Assembly (NCBI RefSeq): GCF_007859945.1
Contig: NZ_SJPQ01000001.1
Span: 1,824,489 to 1,888,488, forward strand
Source of the DNA: Pseudobythopirellula maris
GTDB taxonomy: Bacteria > Planctomycetota > Planctomycetia > Pirellulales > Lacipirellulaceae
Reading direction: 5' to 3'
DNA: 64,000 bases
Part shown: positions 34,524 to 42,074 of the stretch, piece by piece
Numbering within the stretch: position 1 is the first letter of the stretch
How the letters are laid out: each line of letters starts with the position of its first letter
The notes under the pieces: model-generated
What the model was told of the DNA's origin: nothing
The model's database searches: none
The model's input: only the letters and a program-made list of their open reading frames with translations
Program-made: the position numbers and the translations under genes

Positions 34524-36143
34524 TCACGGCTCGTCGATCGCGACCGAATCGCCCCGGCTACGCCACACCTCTTCGGCGAGTCGCAGGGCCATCTCGAGGG
34601 CGTCGGGTCCGTCGTCGTGCGAGGCGATCGGGAAATCGCGGAGCTGCTCGACCAGGAGCTTGGCCCCGGCCGAATCACGCCGGAACCGCAGCCGCCGCTG
34701 CGAGAGGTACGGTCCCAACCGGCGAATGCGCACCAGCTTGCTCACGTGGTTGTGTATCTCGCACGGCGCGAAACCGATCTCGCCGACGCGATGGAATTCG
34801 GCCACGAACTCGGCGGCTAGCAGCTGCTGCCATTGGTTCGCCTCGACGCCAAAGGCGTGGGGCCGGAACCTGCGGCACCACTCCACACCGTCGGCGACCA
34901 TCCGCGGCGTGGGGCGACGCTGGAGGTCGGCGTCGACGTGGATCACGCCCTGCGAGTCAACGCCGAGCATCACGATCGCCGAATAGTCCCCCTGCCGCGA
35001 ATCGGAGCCCTTGCTCGGGTCGAGCGCCATGGTGCGAAGCGTCAAGAGTTCGGGCCACTCGTCGAACCAGCAGCCGTCGCCGAAGTACGCCTCGGGCCAC
35101 TCGCACTTTTCGGGGTCGGCCGGCTCGCCTTGCTTCTCGCGATCGAAAGCCGAGGCGCCGCTCTCCACCCGCATCCGCATCAAGGCGTACAGGTCCTCTT
35201 CGGCGGGCCACAGCACCTCGGCGCCCCGGTCCATCTCGCGGCGGCGGGTGTGATAGAACGATCGCGCGTCCGCCGCGGGGTCGCTGCGATCGTGGTCGCA
35301 ATAAATCTTCTCCCACTCGGCCCACAACTCGGCGGCGGCGGGCCAGCGGGCAAGCGACTTGAACAGCCGAGAGTCCCACCCCGGCGCCGCCAGCAGCCGC
35401 ATCGCCAAGGCGTCGCGGTGCAGCGCGGTGGCGAGGTTCACCACGTTGGTCCGCTCCGTGCCCGCTTTGAGCAGCGCGCCGTGAAACCACTCATGAGAAG
35501 CCTGTCGCAGCGTCGCCGAGGCGATGTGCCCGTCGTTCTGAAGGTCGTCGCAGACGATCAGCGTGGGCCGGTGGGCGCGTTGACGCCGCCCGCGGATCCG
35601 CTGCCCGGCGCCGTACGCCTCGATCACCACGCCGTTCTTGAGTTCGATGCCGGCGGCCGTCCAGCGGGAGCCGCGGGCGGTCGCCCGGGGGTACGATCTG
35701 GCGAGGCGTTCGTTCTCGAGCAGCTCGGTCTTCACGTTCTCCAGGTGGGCCTGCGCCTGGCTCTTGGTGTCGGAAACGATCCAGATGTACGGCTCGCTCG
35801 CGTCGAGCGCCGCGCGGAGCACGCAGCCGAGCGTCGCCAGGGTCGACTTGGCGGCGCCGCGGGGGCCGACCAGATTGACCTTCACGCCACGTTCGACCGT
35901 CATCCGATCGAGTCGCTCGGCAAGCCAATGGTGCATCGCCGAGGGCGGCTTGGCGAAGTGGTCCGGCAGGCAGCGGCGGCCCCAACGTAGCAGCCCCTCC
36001 GAGGCGTCGGGCGCCGCGTCTTCGGGTGGCGCCTTGGCGAACGCCGCCGGGAGCGCCGCGCTGAGCGATCTCGCCAGCCGAGCGGTCGGGCGACGCAATG
36101 TCGGAGGACGGGTTGTCGTCTGACGGGCGATGGGGTCGATCAC
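34524..36143 (-). CDS. Phage terminase large subunit
   Basis: The 539-residue packaging motor. Walker A is KVNLVGPRGAAKSTLATLG (about residues 83-101), Walker B RPTLIVCDDLQNDGH (about 185-199), and the nuclease domain starts TMALDPSKGSDSRQGDYSAI (about 360-380) with the conserved Asp residues and ends SHDDGPDALEMAL. These are the ATPase and RNase H-like nuclease features of TerL. The GTG start overlaps the small subunit stop (GTGA), showing translational coupling. Confidence 0.88.
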   Translation of the reverse strand: MIDPIARQTTTRPPTLRRPTARLARSLSAALPAAFAKAPPEDAAPDASEGLLRWGRRCLPDHFAKPPSAMHHWLAERLDRMTVERGVKVNLVGPRGAAKSTLATLGCVLRAALDASEPYIWIVSDTKSQAQAHLENVKTELLENERLARSYPRATARGSRWTAAGIELKNGVVIEAYGAGQRIRGRRQRAHRPTLIVCDDLQNDGHIASATLRQASHEWFHGALLKAGTERTNVVNLATALHRDALAMRLLAAPGWDSRLFKSLARWPAAAELWAEWEKIYCDHDRSDPAADARSFYHTRRREMDRGAEVLWPAEEDLYALMRMRVESGASAFDREKQGEPADPEKCEWPEAYFGDGCWFDEWPELLTLRTMALDPSKGSDSRQGDYSAIVMLGVDSQGVIHVDADLQRRPTPRMVADGVEWCRRFRPHAFGVEANQWQQLLAAEFVAEFHRVGEIGFAPCEIHNHVSKLVRIRRLGPYLSQRRLRFRRDSAGAKLLVEQLRDFPIASHDDGPDALEMALRLAEEVWRSRGDSVAIDEP

Positions 36144-36667
36144 TCTTCGTATTGTTCGATAGGATTGATCGGGGTCGAAGAATCTTCCGAGGCGTCAGCG
36201 GCCCCTCGGGCGGGCGGCTCACGGCCGGGCTCGATCTCGTCGTCCTCCTCGTTCACTCCGACGATCAGCTCGCGGAGCCGCTCCAGCAACCGCGAGCGGT
36301 CCTCTTCGTCCTGGACCTCGCAAGCGATGTGCTCGGCGAGCGCCTCGATGAACCGCTTGAGCTCCGCACGGGTGACAGCGCCGAAGTCTCGGCGGGCGAA
36401 TCGCTCGGGCGCCAGTCGCTCGAGCCACCAAACGCTCGCCCGCCAATTCTTCTCTTCCCGTCCCGCTTGCTGGATGTTGCGCATGTGGGCGAGTTCGGGG
36501 CTCGCCTCGGCGCGCCGCAGCCGCTGCTGAAAATCGGCGTCTGAATCCGCCTGACGATCCAGGTCTTCCACCCGACAGCCAACGTATTTCGCCGCCGTCT
36601 CGCGGTCGCACCCGACGGCCAGAATCAGGCAGGCTTCGCGTTGTTGTTCATCCGTGAGTGGCGTCAT
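36140..36667 (-). CDS. Phage terminase small subunit-like DNA-binding protein
   Basis: A 175-residue protein starting MTPLTDEQQREACLILAVGC with an HTH of the type GCDRETAAKYVGCRVEDL and RQADSDADFQQRLRRAEASP, as in TerS and phage-packaging recognition proteins. ASVWWLERLAPERFARRDFG is a common TerS block, followed by a helical oligomerisation region and an acidic C-terminus. It directly precedes and overlaps TerL. The recognised DNA site is unknown. Confidence 0.75.
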   Translation of the reverse strand: MTPLTDEQQREACLILAVGCDRETAAKYVGCRVEDLDRQADSDADFQQRLRRAEASPELAHMRNIQQAGREEKNWRASVWWLERLAPERFARRDFGAVTRAELKRFIEALAEHIACEVQDEEDRSRLLERLRELIVGVNEEDDEIEPGREPPARGAADASEDSSTPINPIEQYEE

Positions 36668-36670
36668 GAG

Positions 36671-36757
36671 AGCGGTCAGCTATCAGCTTTCAGCGGTCAG
36701 TAAACTAGTTTGAAAACATTCATCCCGTAGCTGATGGCTGAGTGCTGATCGCTGATC
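36671..36757. repeat. Facing heptanucleotide arrays between TerS and ABC-GNAT genes
   Basis: Four units AGCGGTC, AGCTATC, AGCTTTC, AGCGGTC (36671-36698) face four units GCTGATG, GCTGAGT, GCTGATC, GCTGATC (36730-36757), which are the reverse-complement type. The two arrays can pair into an imperfect stem around a 31-nt loop. The second array forms the last codons of the ABC-GNAT gene (stop at 36720-36722). Confidence 0.75.
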
Positions 36758-37862
36758 GCTCCTCCCCCACATACTCGAACGACACGACCGCACGCCCCGC
36801 CGCGCTGCGGTACGCCTTGAAGGCGGTGCGGCTGCGTCGGCGGTTCGATCGGTTGACCCCCACGGTCCGCCACAGGGGCGAATTGCGGCAGTGGCCGATC
36901 AGCGCCGGGTGGCTGCTCGTGACATTGATCCGCAGGCCCTCGTCGCGGTGCAATTGTGCGACGGCGGCGACGAACCTCATACCGATCCCCATGCCCTGGT
37001 AGTCGGGCAGAGTGACGATCCGCGTGAATCGGCGGCGGCCGCGTTGGGCGATCACCGGCAGTGTGGCGGCGAAGGCGACCGGCTTGCCCTCCCAGGTGGC
37101 CAAGTAGCAGCGCGCCTGCGGGGCGAGCGACCCAGTCAGATAGTGATGACGCGCAAACAATCGCCAAGCCGCCAGGGGGCAGCGATGGATTTCCAATCGC
37201 ACCTCGGGGCGCCGCCACGGTCGCCGCCGAAGACGCCTCCGCTGCAATTGCCCCGTGGCCATGTCGAGCACCCAGTCGGGCGCGAGCCAGTCGGCCACGT
37301 CGTAGTGGCACGTCACGGCAACGAACCGGCACGGGATCCTCCCGCTGCGGATTCCTTTGGCGATCGCCGCCGAGCAGACCTTCGCCACGTCGCGGTCCAC
37401 CACGCTCGTGAACTCGTCGAACGCGACCAGCGGCTTGCCCTCGTCGAGGCTGCCCCGCGACAACGCCCGCGCCAGGTCGCAGCGGAAGCGTTCGCCACCA
37501 CTGAGCACCGCGTGCGGCTTGAGCCACGACGGCGGCGAGCTGAAACCGACGGCGGTCATCAGCTCGATCACCCGCCGCACGGGCAGTCGTTCGTCGAAGC
37601 CTTCAATCACCGCGCAATCGGCGGGCCAAGCCGCCGGCTCGTAAAGATCGGCGCCGAACGCCTCACGGGCGATCGTGCTCTTGCCGCTCCCCGACGGCCC
37701 GACCACCAGGCCGATCTCCCACGGCTCGCCTTGGTCGGGAAGCTCGACCGAAAAGGTCTCGCTCGACCGATCGTCCAGCGGCACGTCGAACATGCCCGCG
37801 ACTTGCTGAACGCGGAACGACTCGCTCACGGGGCAATCGACGGTGACTTTGAATTGGGACAT
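36720..37862 (-). CDS. Fusion of an ABC-type ATPase with a GNAT acetyltransferase
   Basis: A 380-residue protein. The N-terminal 210 residues are an ABC ATPase: Walker A LVVGPSGSGKSTIAREAFG (about 51-69), signature LSGGERFRCDLARALS, Walker B LVAFDEFTSVVDRDVAK, then a switch-region VAVTCHYDVADWLAP. No membrane segments, so it is not a transporter. From about residue 225 is a GNAT fold with VTLPDYQGMGIGMRFVAAVA as the acetyl-CoA-binding loop. It lies between ParB-like and terminase genes. A role in DNA handling or protein modification at packaging is possible. The C-terminal tail is read from a heptanucleotide array. Confidence 0.8.
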   Translation of the reverse strand: MSQFKVTVDCPVSESFRVQQVAGMFDVPLDDRSSETFSVELPDQGEPWEIGLVVGPSGSGKSTIAREAFGADLYEPAAWPADCAVIEGFDERLPVRRVIELMTAVGFSSPPSWLKPHAVLSGGERFRCDLARALSRGSLDEGKPLVAFDEFTSVVDRDVAKVCSAAIAKGIRSGRIPCRFVAVTCHYDVADWLAPDWVLDMATGQLQRRRLRRRPWRRPEVRLEIHRCPLAAWRLFARHHYLTGSLAPQARCYLATWEGKPVAFAATLPVIAQRGRRRFTRIVTLPDYQGMGIGMRFVAAVAQLHRDEGLRINVTSSHPALIGHCRNSPLWRTVGVNRSNRRRSRTAFKAYRSAAGRAVVSFEYVGEERSAISTQPSATG

Positions 37863-37917
37863 CGATGCGGTGGGTAGGAGATTGGGGGAGGTTGGTGACA
37901 GGGGGAGGTTGGAGAAT

Positions 37918-37988
37918 GACGAATGACGAATCTGTCGGTGGGTGGGCGCCTCGTTTCGTCATTCGACATCCGTGCTTCGTCATTTGCT
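37918..37988. repeat. Facing heptanucleotide arrays upstream of ABC-GNAT
   Basis: GACGAAT is repeated at 37918-37931. It faces five units of the complementary type, TTTCGTC, ATTCGAC, ATCCGTG, CTTCGTC, ATTTGCT, at 37954-37988. The pair fills most of the gap between the ABC-GNAT and ParB-like genes. Confidence 0.65.
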
Positions 37989-37991
37989 TGC

Positions 37992-38549
37992 TCACAGCGT
38001 CAGCACGCGGCAATTGAACCCCTCACTGCGCATCCGCTCGTAGACCGCTTCCTGCTGCTGCTCGCCATCGACCTCGATGACCACCTGGTAGCTGGCGGGG
38101 ATGTCGACTTCGTCCTTGCCCTCGAACGGGTCAAGCCCGGGGTCTTCGATCTGCGCGGCGATCTTCGCGAAGGCTTGCCGCAGGTCGTTGCTCTCGGTCT
38201 CTACGGCGGCGAGCAACTCGGCTGCGCGGCGGTCGTCGACGCCGGCCATCGCGGCGAGCGGGTCGTGCGACAGCAACGCCTTGCGGGCCTCTTCTTCGTT
38301 GAGATCGACCACGATCACCGGCACCTCGGCGGCGCCGGCGGTCTCGGCCCGCAGGTGGCCGTCGATCAGCTGAAGACGGCCGTCCTCGAGCTCGCGTGCG
38401 ATCACCGCGCCGGTGAAGCCGATCTCACGCAGCACTCCCCTGAGCGCCCCCTTCTGGTGGCGCGAGTGGGTGCGCCAGTTCTCGGGGTGGGGCAGCAGTT
38501 CCTTCGCCGCCACCCGGCGGAAGCCTTTCACGCGGTCGCGGAACTTCAC
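37992..38549 (-). CDS. ParB/Sulfiredoxin-like N-terminal domain protein
   Basis: The GTG start (M)KFRDRVKGFRRVAAKELLPH overlaps the previous stop (GTGA). The 185-residue protein has the ParB-like nuclease core: LLPHPENWRTHS, GFTGAVIARELEDGRLQLID and GHLRAETAGAAEVPVIVVDL, ending near residue 100. Then come helices ALLSHDPLAAMAGVDDRRAA and a C-terminal segment EGFNCRVL. Phage-encoded members often sit near terminase genes and can bind or nick DNA; some hydrolyse CTP. Here it may mark or process DNA for packaging. Confidence 0.75.
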   Translation of the reverse strand: MKFRDRVKGFRRVAAKELLPHPENWRTHSRHQKGALRGVLREIGFTGAVIARELEDGRLQLIDGHLRAETAGAAEVPVIVVDLNEEEARKALLSHDPLAAMAGVDDRRAAELLAAVETESNDLRQAFAKIAAQIEDPGLDPFEGKDEVDIPASYQVVIEVDGEQQQEAVYERMRSEGFNCRVLTL

Positions 38550-38785
38550 TGGCGTGTCTCCATGACGAGCAAACGGACGTCGGCCTGCAAGACCTTCACG
38601 TCGTTCTTCAGGTGGGTGAGTTCGATCTCGAAACGGGCCTGCTTCACCCGGTTGGCGGCCGCCAGGTCGTGGACCTGGTAGAACGTAGCGGCGACCATCG
38701 CGAGGATCGTCAGCGCCACGGTGCAGAGCCCGCCCCAATCGGCCGGGGCGAGGCGGACACGTTCTTGACTCGATACTCGGACCAT
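38546..38785 (-). CDS. Small membrane protein with coiled coil
   Basis: A 79-residue protein starting MVRVSSQERVRLAPADWGGL with one transmembrane helix (LCTVALTILAMVAATFYQV, about 20-38) followed by a heptad-like helix FEIELTHLKNDVKVLQADVR. A single membrane anchor plus coiled coil is the build of some holin accessory proteins or spanins, but also of many others. It overlaps the ParB-like gene (GTGA), so it is part of the cluster. Confidence 0.55.
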   Translation of the reverse strand: MVRVSSQERVRLAPADWGGLCTVALTILAMVAATFYQVHDLAAANRVKQARFEIELTHLKNDVKVLQADVRLLVMETRQ

Positions 38786-38790
38786 GAATT

Positions 38791-38962
38791 AGCCGCCGAT
38801 TTTCGCCGATGGAACGCGGATGCATCTCGTTACAGAGCGTCACTTCGATTGGCGGAAGGCGTTCAACTGAACGACCCAATACAAATCGATGTAATATTTA
38901 TTAGCAAACCGATTCAGCCTCGATGAAAAGCATCCGCGTCCATCTGCGCTGATCTGCGGCTA
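38791..38962. repeat. Inverted pair of a 10-bp periodic motif
   Basis: Left arm AGCCGCCGATTTTCGCCGAT continuing to 38825; right arm CATCCGCGTCCATCTGCGCT continuing to 38962. The right arm is built of decamers of the type NATCNGCGNN, and the left arm is the same motif inverted. They bracket about 105 bp of AT-richer DNA between the small membrane gene and the gene at 38967. A second pair is at 42075-42177. Confidence 0.65.
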
Positions 38963-38966
38963 TTCC

Positions 38967-39806
38967 TCACGGCCCCGGCGCCGGTGGGATGATCGGGGCG
39001 GCGTTGGCCGAGGCGACACCCGCGGTAGAACCTGTCGACGATGAGCCGCCGCGAGTCGTCGAGTAGAAGTTCGTCAGGTTCGTCGGCCAGGGACCGATGT
39101 CGGCCGGCAGCTCCGTCACGGGGATCCCCTCGGCCAGCTGCTCCAGCCGGTCCTCGGTGAACACCCGGTCGAGCCGCGGCACGGTGTCGACCATCTCGGT
39201 CGCGGTGAAGTACTCGCCGGGGTTGTACGAGCGGAAGTCGTCTTCGGTGAGGGCGAACCCGGCGGCCATCGCCTCGTCGCGGCTCTTACCGAACAGCTCG
39301 ATCGCCATGTTCGTGTACACGCGGCGGACGTACTGGCCGACCTGGCCGGCGAACGCCGTGGAGATTTCGAGCTCCTTGCGGTTCTCGGTGTGCTGCATCG
39401 CCTCGGCGAGCGACACGAGAATGAGCCCCGCCCAACGCCGCATGAACGGGTTGCGCACATGGAAATACGGCGTCGGGTAGACGCGGAACACCTCGCCGGC
39501 GGGGCGGGCGTGGAGCACCTCCATGTTGTCGTCGCCCGGCGCCACGGCGCGGCCGGCCAAGATGCTTGCGGCCCGCAGGTAGAGCTTGTGGACGCGTCGG
39601 CAGGTGTTGACCGACGGCGGGATCCGCAGGTCGGCGTCCTCGTGGTGCATCAGGTGGAACAGGTTACGGCCCACGAGGTCGACCCAGTCGGTCACCTGCG
39701 GGTTGAGGCTGCCGATGTCGTTCGACCAATTCGGCACGGCGTACCCCGCCTCGCCGAAGAGGCCAACGTTGTACCAAAGCACGGCGTCGGTGTTGGTGAT
39801 AGGCAT
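38967..39806 (-). CDS. Unrecognised 279-residue protein of the virion-like cluster
   Basis: No domain is recognised. The protein is soluble, without signal peptide, and starts MPITNTDAVLWYNVGLFGEA. It has aromatic- and Arg-rich helices such as DWVDLVGRNLFHLMHHEDAD and PYFHVRNPFMRRWAGLILVS, a TNMAIELFGKSRDEA segment, and a low-complexity Ser/Gly/Pro tail. A good AGGAG lies before the ATG within a heptamer array. It sits between two proteases and the DNA-packaging genes, so a structural or packaging role is possible. This is one of the least explained proteins in the window. Confidence 0.55.
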   Translation of the reverse strand: MPITNTDAVLWYNVGLFGEAGYAVPNWSNDIGSLNPQVTDWVDLVGRNLFHLMHHEDADLRIPPSVNTCRRVHKLYLRAASILAGRAVAPGDDNMEVLHARPAGEVFRVYPTPYFHVRNPFMRRWAGLILVSLAEAMQHTENRKELEISTAFAGQVGQYVRRVYTNMAIELFGKSRDEAMAAGFALTEDDFRSYNPGEYFTATEMVDTVPRLDRVFTEDRLEQLAEGIPVTELPADIGPWPTNLTNFYSTTRGGSSSTGSTAGVASANAAPIIPPAPGP

Positions 39807-39812
39807 TGAATA

Positions 39813-39910
39813 GGCTCCTGGCTGTTTGCTGTTAGCTATTGGCTGCTAGTAGCCGACGACCCTTGCTCGTCGGAGTACGGTACTGATCTCAGACCTCCCA
39901 CCTCTCGTCT
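39813..39910. repeat. Heptanucleotide arrays and CCGACGA hairpin
   Basis: At 39813-39847 five units of the form NGCTNNT follow one another (GGCTCCT, GGCTGTT, TGCTGTT, AGCTATT, GGCTGCT). A CCGACGA/TCGTCGG hairpin follows at 39853-39873, related to the one at 15983. At 39890-39910 three further 7-bp units (CAGACCT, CCCACCT, CTCGTCT) match the inverse of the array at 2719. The first unit doubles as the Shine-Dalgarno of the gene at 39806. Confidence 0.6.
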
Positions 39911-39919
39911 CCTCCCGAT

Positions 39920-40167
39920 TCACCCCGCGCTAAGCTTCTGCTTGATGAGGCTTTCTAAATTCATCAGCACCTCGACCGAACCGGGGAACTTGCGGGCCAC
40001 TTGCTCGCGGGCCCACTGGTGAGCGCGGGCGTAGTCGTCGCGTTCGAACGGCACGTAGTGGCTCTCGGGCACGACGCGCTGCGGCGGCGGGGGCGTGTCG
40101 ACCGCGACGGCTCGCTGCTCGGCCCGGTCCCAGGTGTAGCCGCTTGGCTTGTGGGATCTCGTGTCAT
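39920..40167 (-). pseudogene. Small cluster gene with an apparent one-base frameshift near its start
   Basis: An ATG at 40167 overlaps the protease stop (ATGA) and reads MTRDP, but the protein-like frame is one base off: KPSGYTWDRAEQRAVAVD, then PESHYVPFERDDYARAHQWA and FPGSVEVLMNLESLIKQKL to a stop at 39920-39922. That frame has no start codon until a GTG at 40072. Adding one C in the CCC run just after ATGACACGAGAT would join both parts into one 82-residue protein. Either a real -1 mutation or a base-calling error is likely. If the GTG is used, the product is 50 residues. Confidence 0.6.
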
Positions 40168-41300
40168 GGGCGAAAGCCTCCCTCGGCGACGGCCTCCCGA
40201 CCGCCGCGCCGCTTCAAGAGCCATGCCCCCACGACCAGCCCCACGCCGACGGGCCCGCTCACGCCGAGGCCCGTGTAGAGCCAGCGGCTGGCGGCCGCGC
40301 GGCCAAGGCCTTCGGCGGCGCCCTTCGCGTGGTCCCACCGGCTGGGCGGGGCGGCTTGCCCGTCGTGCAGGATCGCTTCCAGCCGACTTTCGATCTCACA
40401 CTGGCGGCCTTGGACCGATCCGACGGTTTGCTGATGGAGTGCCTCGAGCCGCGTGTTGAGTTCTTCGCTCGTGACAAAGTGTTTGTGAGAGGTCTTACCG
40501 GCCGCTACCGAGCGGCGGAGTTCTTCCAAGCTCCGGTCGAGGCTCGCCCACTTCGGGCCACACTCGCACGCGGTTAGCGGCGTCGGGGCGGTGCTCGGCT
40601 TGGCTACAACCGCCCGTTTTTCCTCCTCGGCGCCAAGCACCCGCTGCATCAACCGTTTGATCGGCTCGCCGGTGGTGAAGTACGTGGCGCCGCTACGCTC
40701 GCCCCAGACGACGCCGACCAGCCGCCCCGCGGCGTCGAGCACCGGGCCGCCGCTGTCGCCCTGCCGCACAGCGCCGCGGAGCAGCAGGCTCGGGTAGCCG
40801 GCGCCGGCGGGGGTCGCTTGGCCGACGACCGGGCCCCGCACACAGGCGTATCGCCCCGTGGGACCGTATCCGCAGGCGGTGAGCACGCCTCCTTGCGAGC
40901 CATGGTTCACAACGAACGGCGTGGCCCTCGTCTCGCTTGTCCGCAGCAGCGCGAGGTCGTGCGCCCGGTCCCGGGCCACGACGACCGCGGCCAAGCGTCC
41001 GATGGCGGCCGACTCGACGCTCGTCCGCCCCGGGCCGTCGTCGAACAGGTGGGCGCAGGTCAGCACGTAGCCCGCACCGCCTTGGTGGGCCACCAGGGCG
41101 CCGCTGCCGAGCGAACGGCCTTCACCTGTCTCGTGGACGATCCGCACAACGTTCGCCGGCGCCGGAGTGGCGTTCTCGACCGGCGGCCTCGACGGTCGTG
41201 GCGCCACGGGACACCAGCCACCAACGCACTGCGATCGGGCGTTGGAGCCCATCAGCGCGAGGCAGAGAAGCATCGCCGATATTTGCTTGCTGTGATTCAT
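40164..41300 (-). CDS. Trypsin-like serine protease with C-terminal membrane anchor
   Basis: A 378-residue protein with an N-terminal signal peptide (MNHSKQISAMLLCLALMGSN), then a chymotrypsin-fold domain with the triad His in YVLTCAHLFDDG, Asp in RAHDLALLRTS and Ser in VRQGDSGGPVLDAAG. About residues 240-310 form a charged helical stalk, and near the C-terminus is a hydrophobic segment GLGVSGPVGVGLVVGAWLL. It is probably exported and anchored. It begins the cluster's second gene and overlaps the frameshifted small gene. Substrate unknown; virion maturation or host-envelope action are both possible. Confidence 0.82.
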   Translation of the reverse strand: MNHSKQISAMLLCLALMGSNARSQCVGGWCPVAPRPSRPPVENATPAPANVVRIVHETGEGRSLGSGALVAHQGGAGYVLTCAHLFDDGPGRTSVESAAIGRLAAVVVARDRAHDLALLRTSETRATPFVVNHGSQGGVLTACGYGPTGRYACVRGPVVGQATPAGAGYPSLLLRGAVRQGDSGGPVLDAAGRLVGVVWGERSGATYFTTGEPIKRLMQRVLGAEEEKRAVVAKPSTAPTPLTACECGPKWASLDRSLEELRRSVAAGKTSHKHFVTSEELNTRLEALHQQTVGSVQGRQCEIESRLEAILHDGQAAPPSRWDHAKGAAEGLGRAAASRWLYTGLGVSGPVGVGLVVGAWLLKRRGGREAVAEGGFRP

Positions 41301-41313
41301 AAGGATGTATGCC

Positions 41314-41892
41314 TCACTCCCCCGTCAATGTGAACTGGTACTCGTAGAACGGGCTCCGCGCGAGGTCGGCCGGTTCGGTGAGCCGGTCGGCCAAGTACGG
41401 CGCCGGATCGACGCCGCCGGCGATGCGGTCGGCCATCGCACACGCTTGGCTGCAGAACGGCGGCCGACGGTCGACGGCGTCGTCCTCCACCTCGGGCCGA
41501 ACCAACAGACGCACGAAGGGCAGGTGCAGCAGCGCGGCGGCGGCCACCGCGCGGTAGCCGTAGTCGCAACCCGCCAGGCGCCGCATGTAACGCGTCGATT
41601 GCATGCGGTCGTACTCGCTCCAACGGCCCGACGGGTTGGTGCGGAACACGTCGATCCGTCCCGGGCAGCAGCGGACTTGGCTCGCGAGCGTGACGGCCCG
41701 TCCGCCGTGCCACTCGCGCACCTCGAGGCAGAACGGCGTGTCGCCCCACCAGGCGACCTTGGCGGCGTGCGAGTGCTCACCCCGCCCGGCGACGGCGATC
41801 AACCCGCGGCGGCGGAACAGCAGCAGGTCGCCGTCGTACAGCCGCCGCCGGGCGTCGTCGAGCGTGATCAGCGTTCGCAGATGGGGGGGCAT
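41314..41892 (-). CDS. NlpC/P60- or YiiX-like cysteine hydrolase
   Basis: Starting at MPPHLRTLITLDDARRRLYD gives 192 residues. The pattern DGDLLLFRRRGLIAVAGRGE then SHAAKVAWWG resembles the start of papain-like YiiX/NlpC enzymes, with candidate catalytic His in GEHSHAA. A Cys-rich segment PFCSQACAMAD follows near residue 145. The relative order of Cys and His differs between subfamilies, so the catalytic Cys is not certain. Such enzymes cut peptidoglycan peptides or lipid amides. It is the first gene of the virion-like cluster, right after a terminator, and could be a lysis enzyme. Confidence 0.55.
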   Translation of the reverse strand: MPPHLRTLITLDDARRRLYDGDLLLFRRRGLIAVAGRGEHSHAAKVAWWGDTPFCLEVREWHGGRAVTLASQVRCCPGRIDVFRTNPSGRWSEYDRMQSTRYMRRLAGCDYGYRAVAAAALLHLPFVRLLVRPEVEDDAVDRRPPFCSQACAMADRIAGGVDPAPYLADRLTEPADLARSPFYEYQFTLTGE

Positions 41893-41917
41893 AGCGATCC
41901 CGTGAAAGTTGGCGCAC

Positions 41918-41969
41918 AAAAAAAGAGCCCGGCGCGATCGCTCCTTGCGGAGCGTGCGTCGGGCTCTTT
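41918..41969 (-). terminator. Intrinsic terminator upstream of the virion-like cluster
   Basis: AAAGAGCCCG (41922-41931) pairs with CGGGCTCTTT (41960-41969), with an inner CGCTCC/GGAGCG stem and a TTGC loop. On the minus strand the stem is followed by seven U residues (complement of 41918-41924). It would stop transcripts from the DNase I-like gene before the first cluster gene, so the cluster needs its own promoter. Confidence 0.85.
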
Positions 41970-42074
41970 GGGGACGCCGCCGAGCCGCGTTGGCTCAGGG
42001 CTCCTCTCGGACGCCGATGATTGATTTGACGTGCGTTACTTTACCGCGCGTGGTGGCTCAATTTCCACAAAGAA

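Noticed and set aside
36671-39910. The tandem short repeats as a CRISPR array
   Set aside because: Units are 7 bp and contiguous with no unique spacers, and no cas genes are present.
39964-40338. A 124-codon frame containing MTRDPTSQ
   Set aside because: After the first codons its composition (Ser/Thr/Arg/Pro) is that of an out-of-frame read; the other frame looks like protein, so I describe a frameshift instead.
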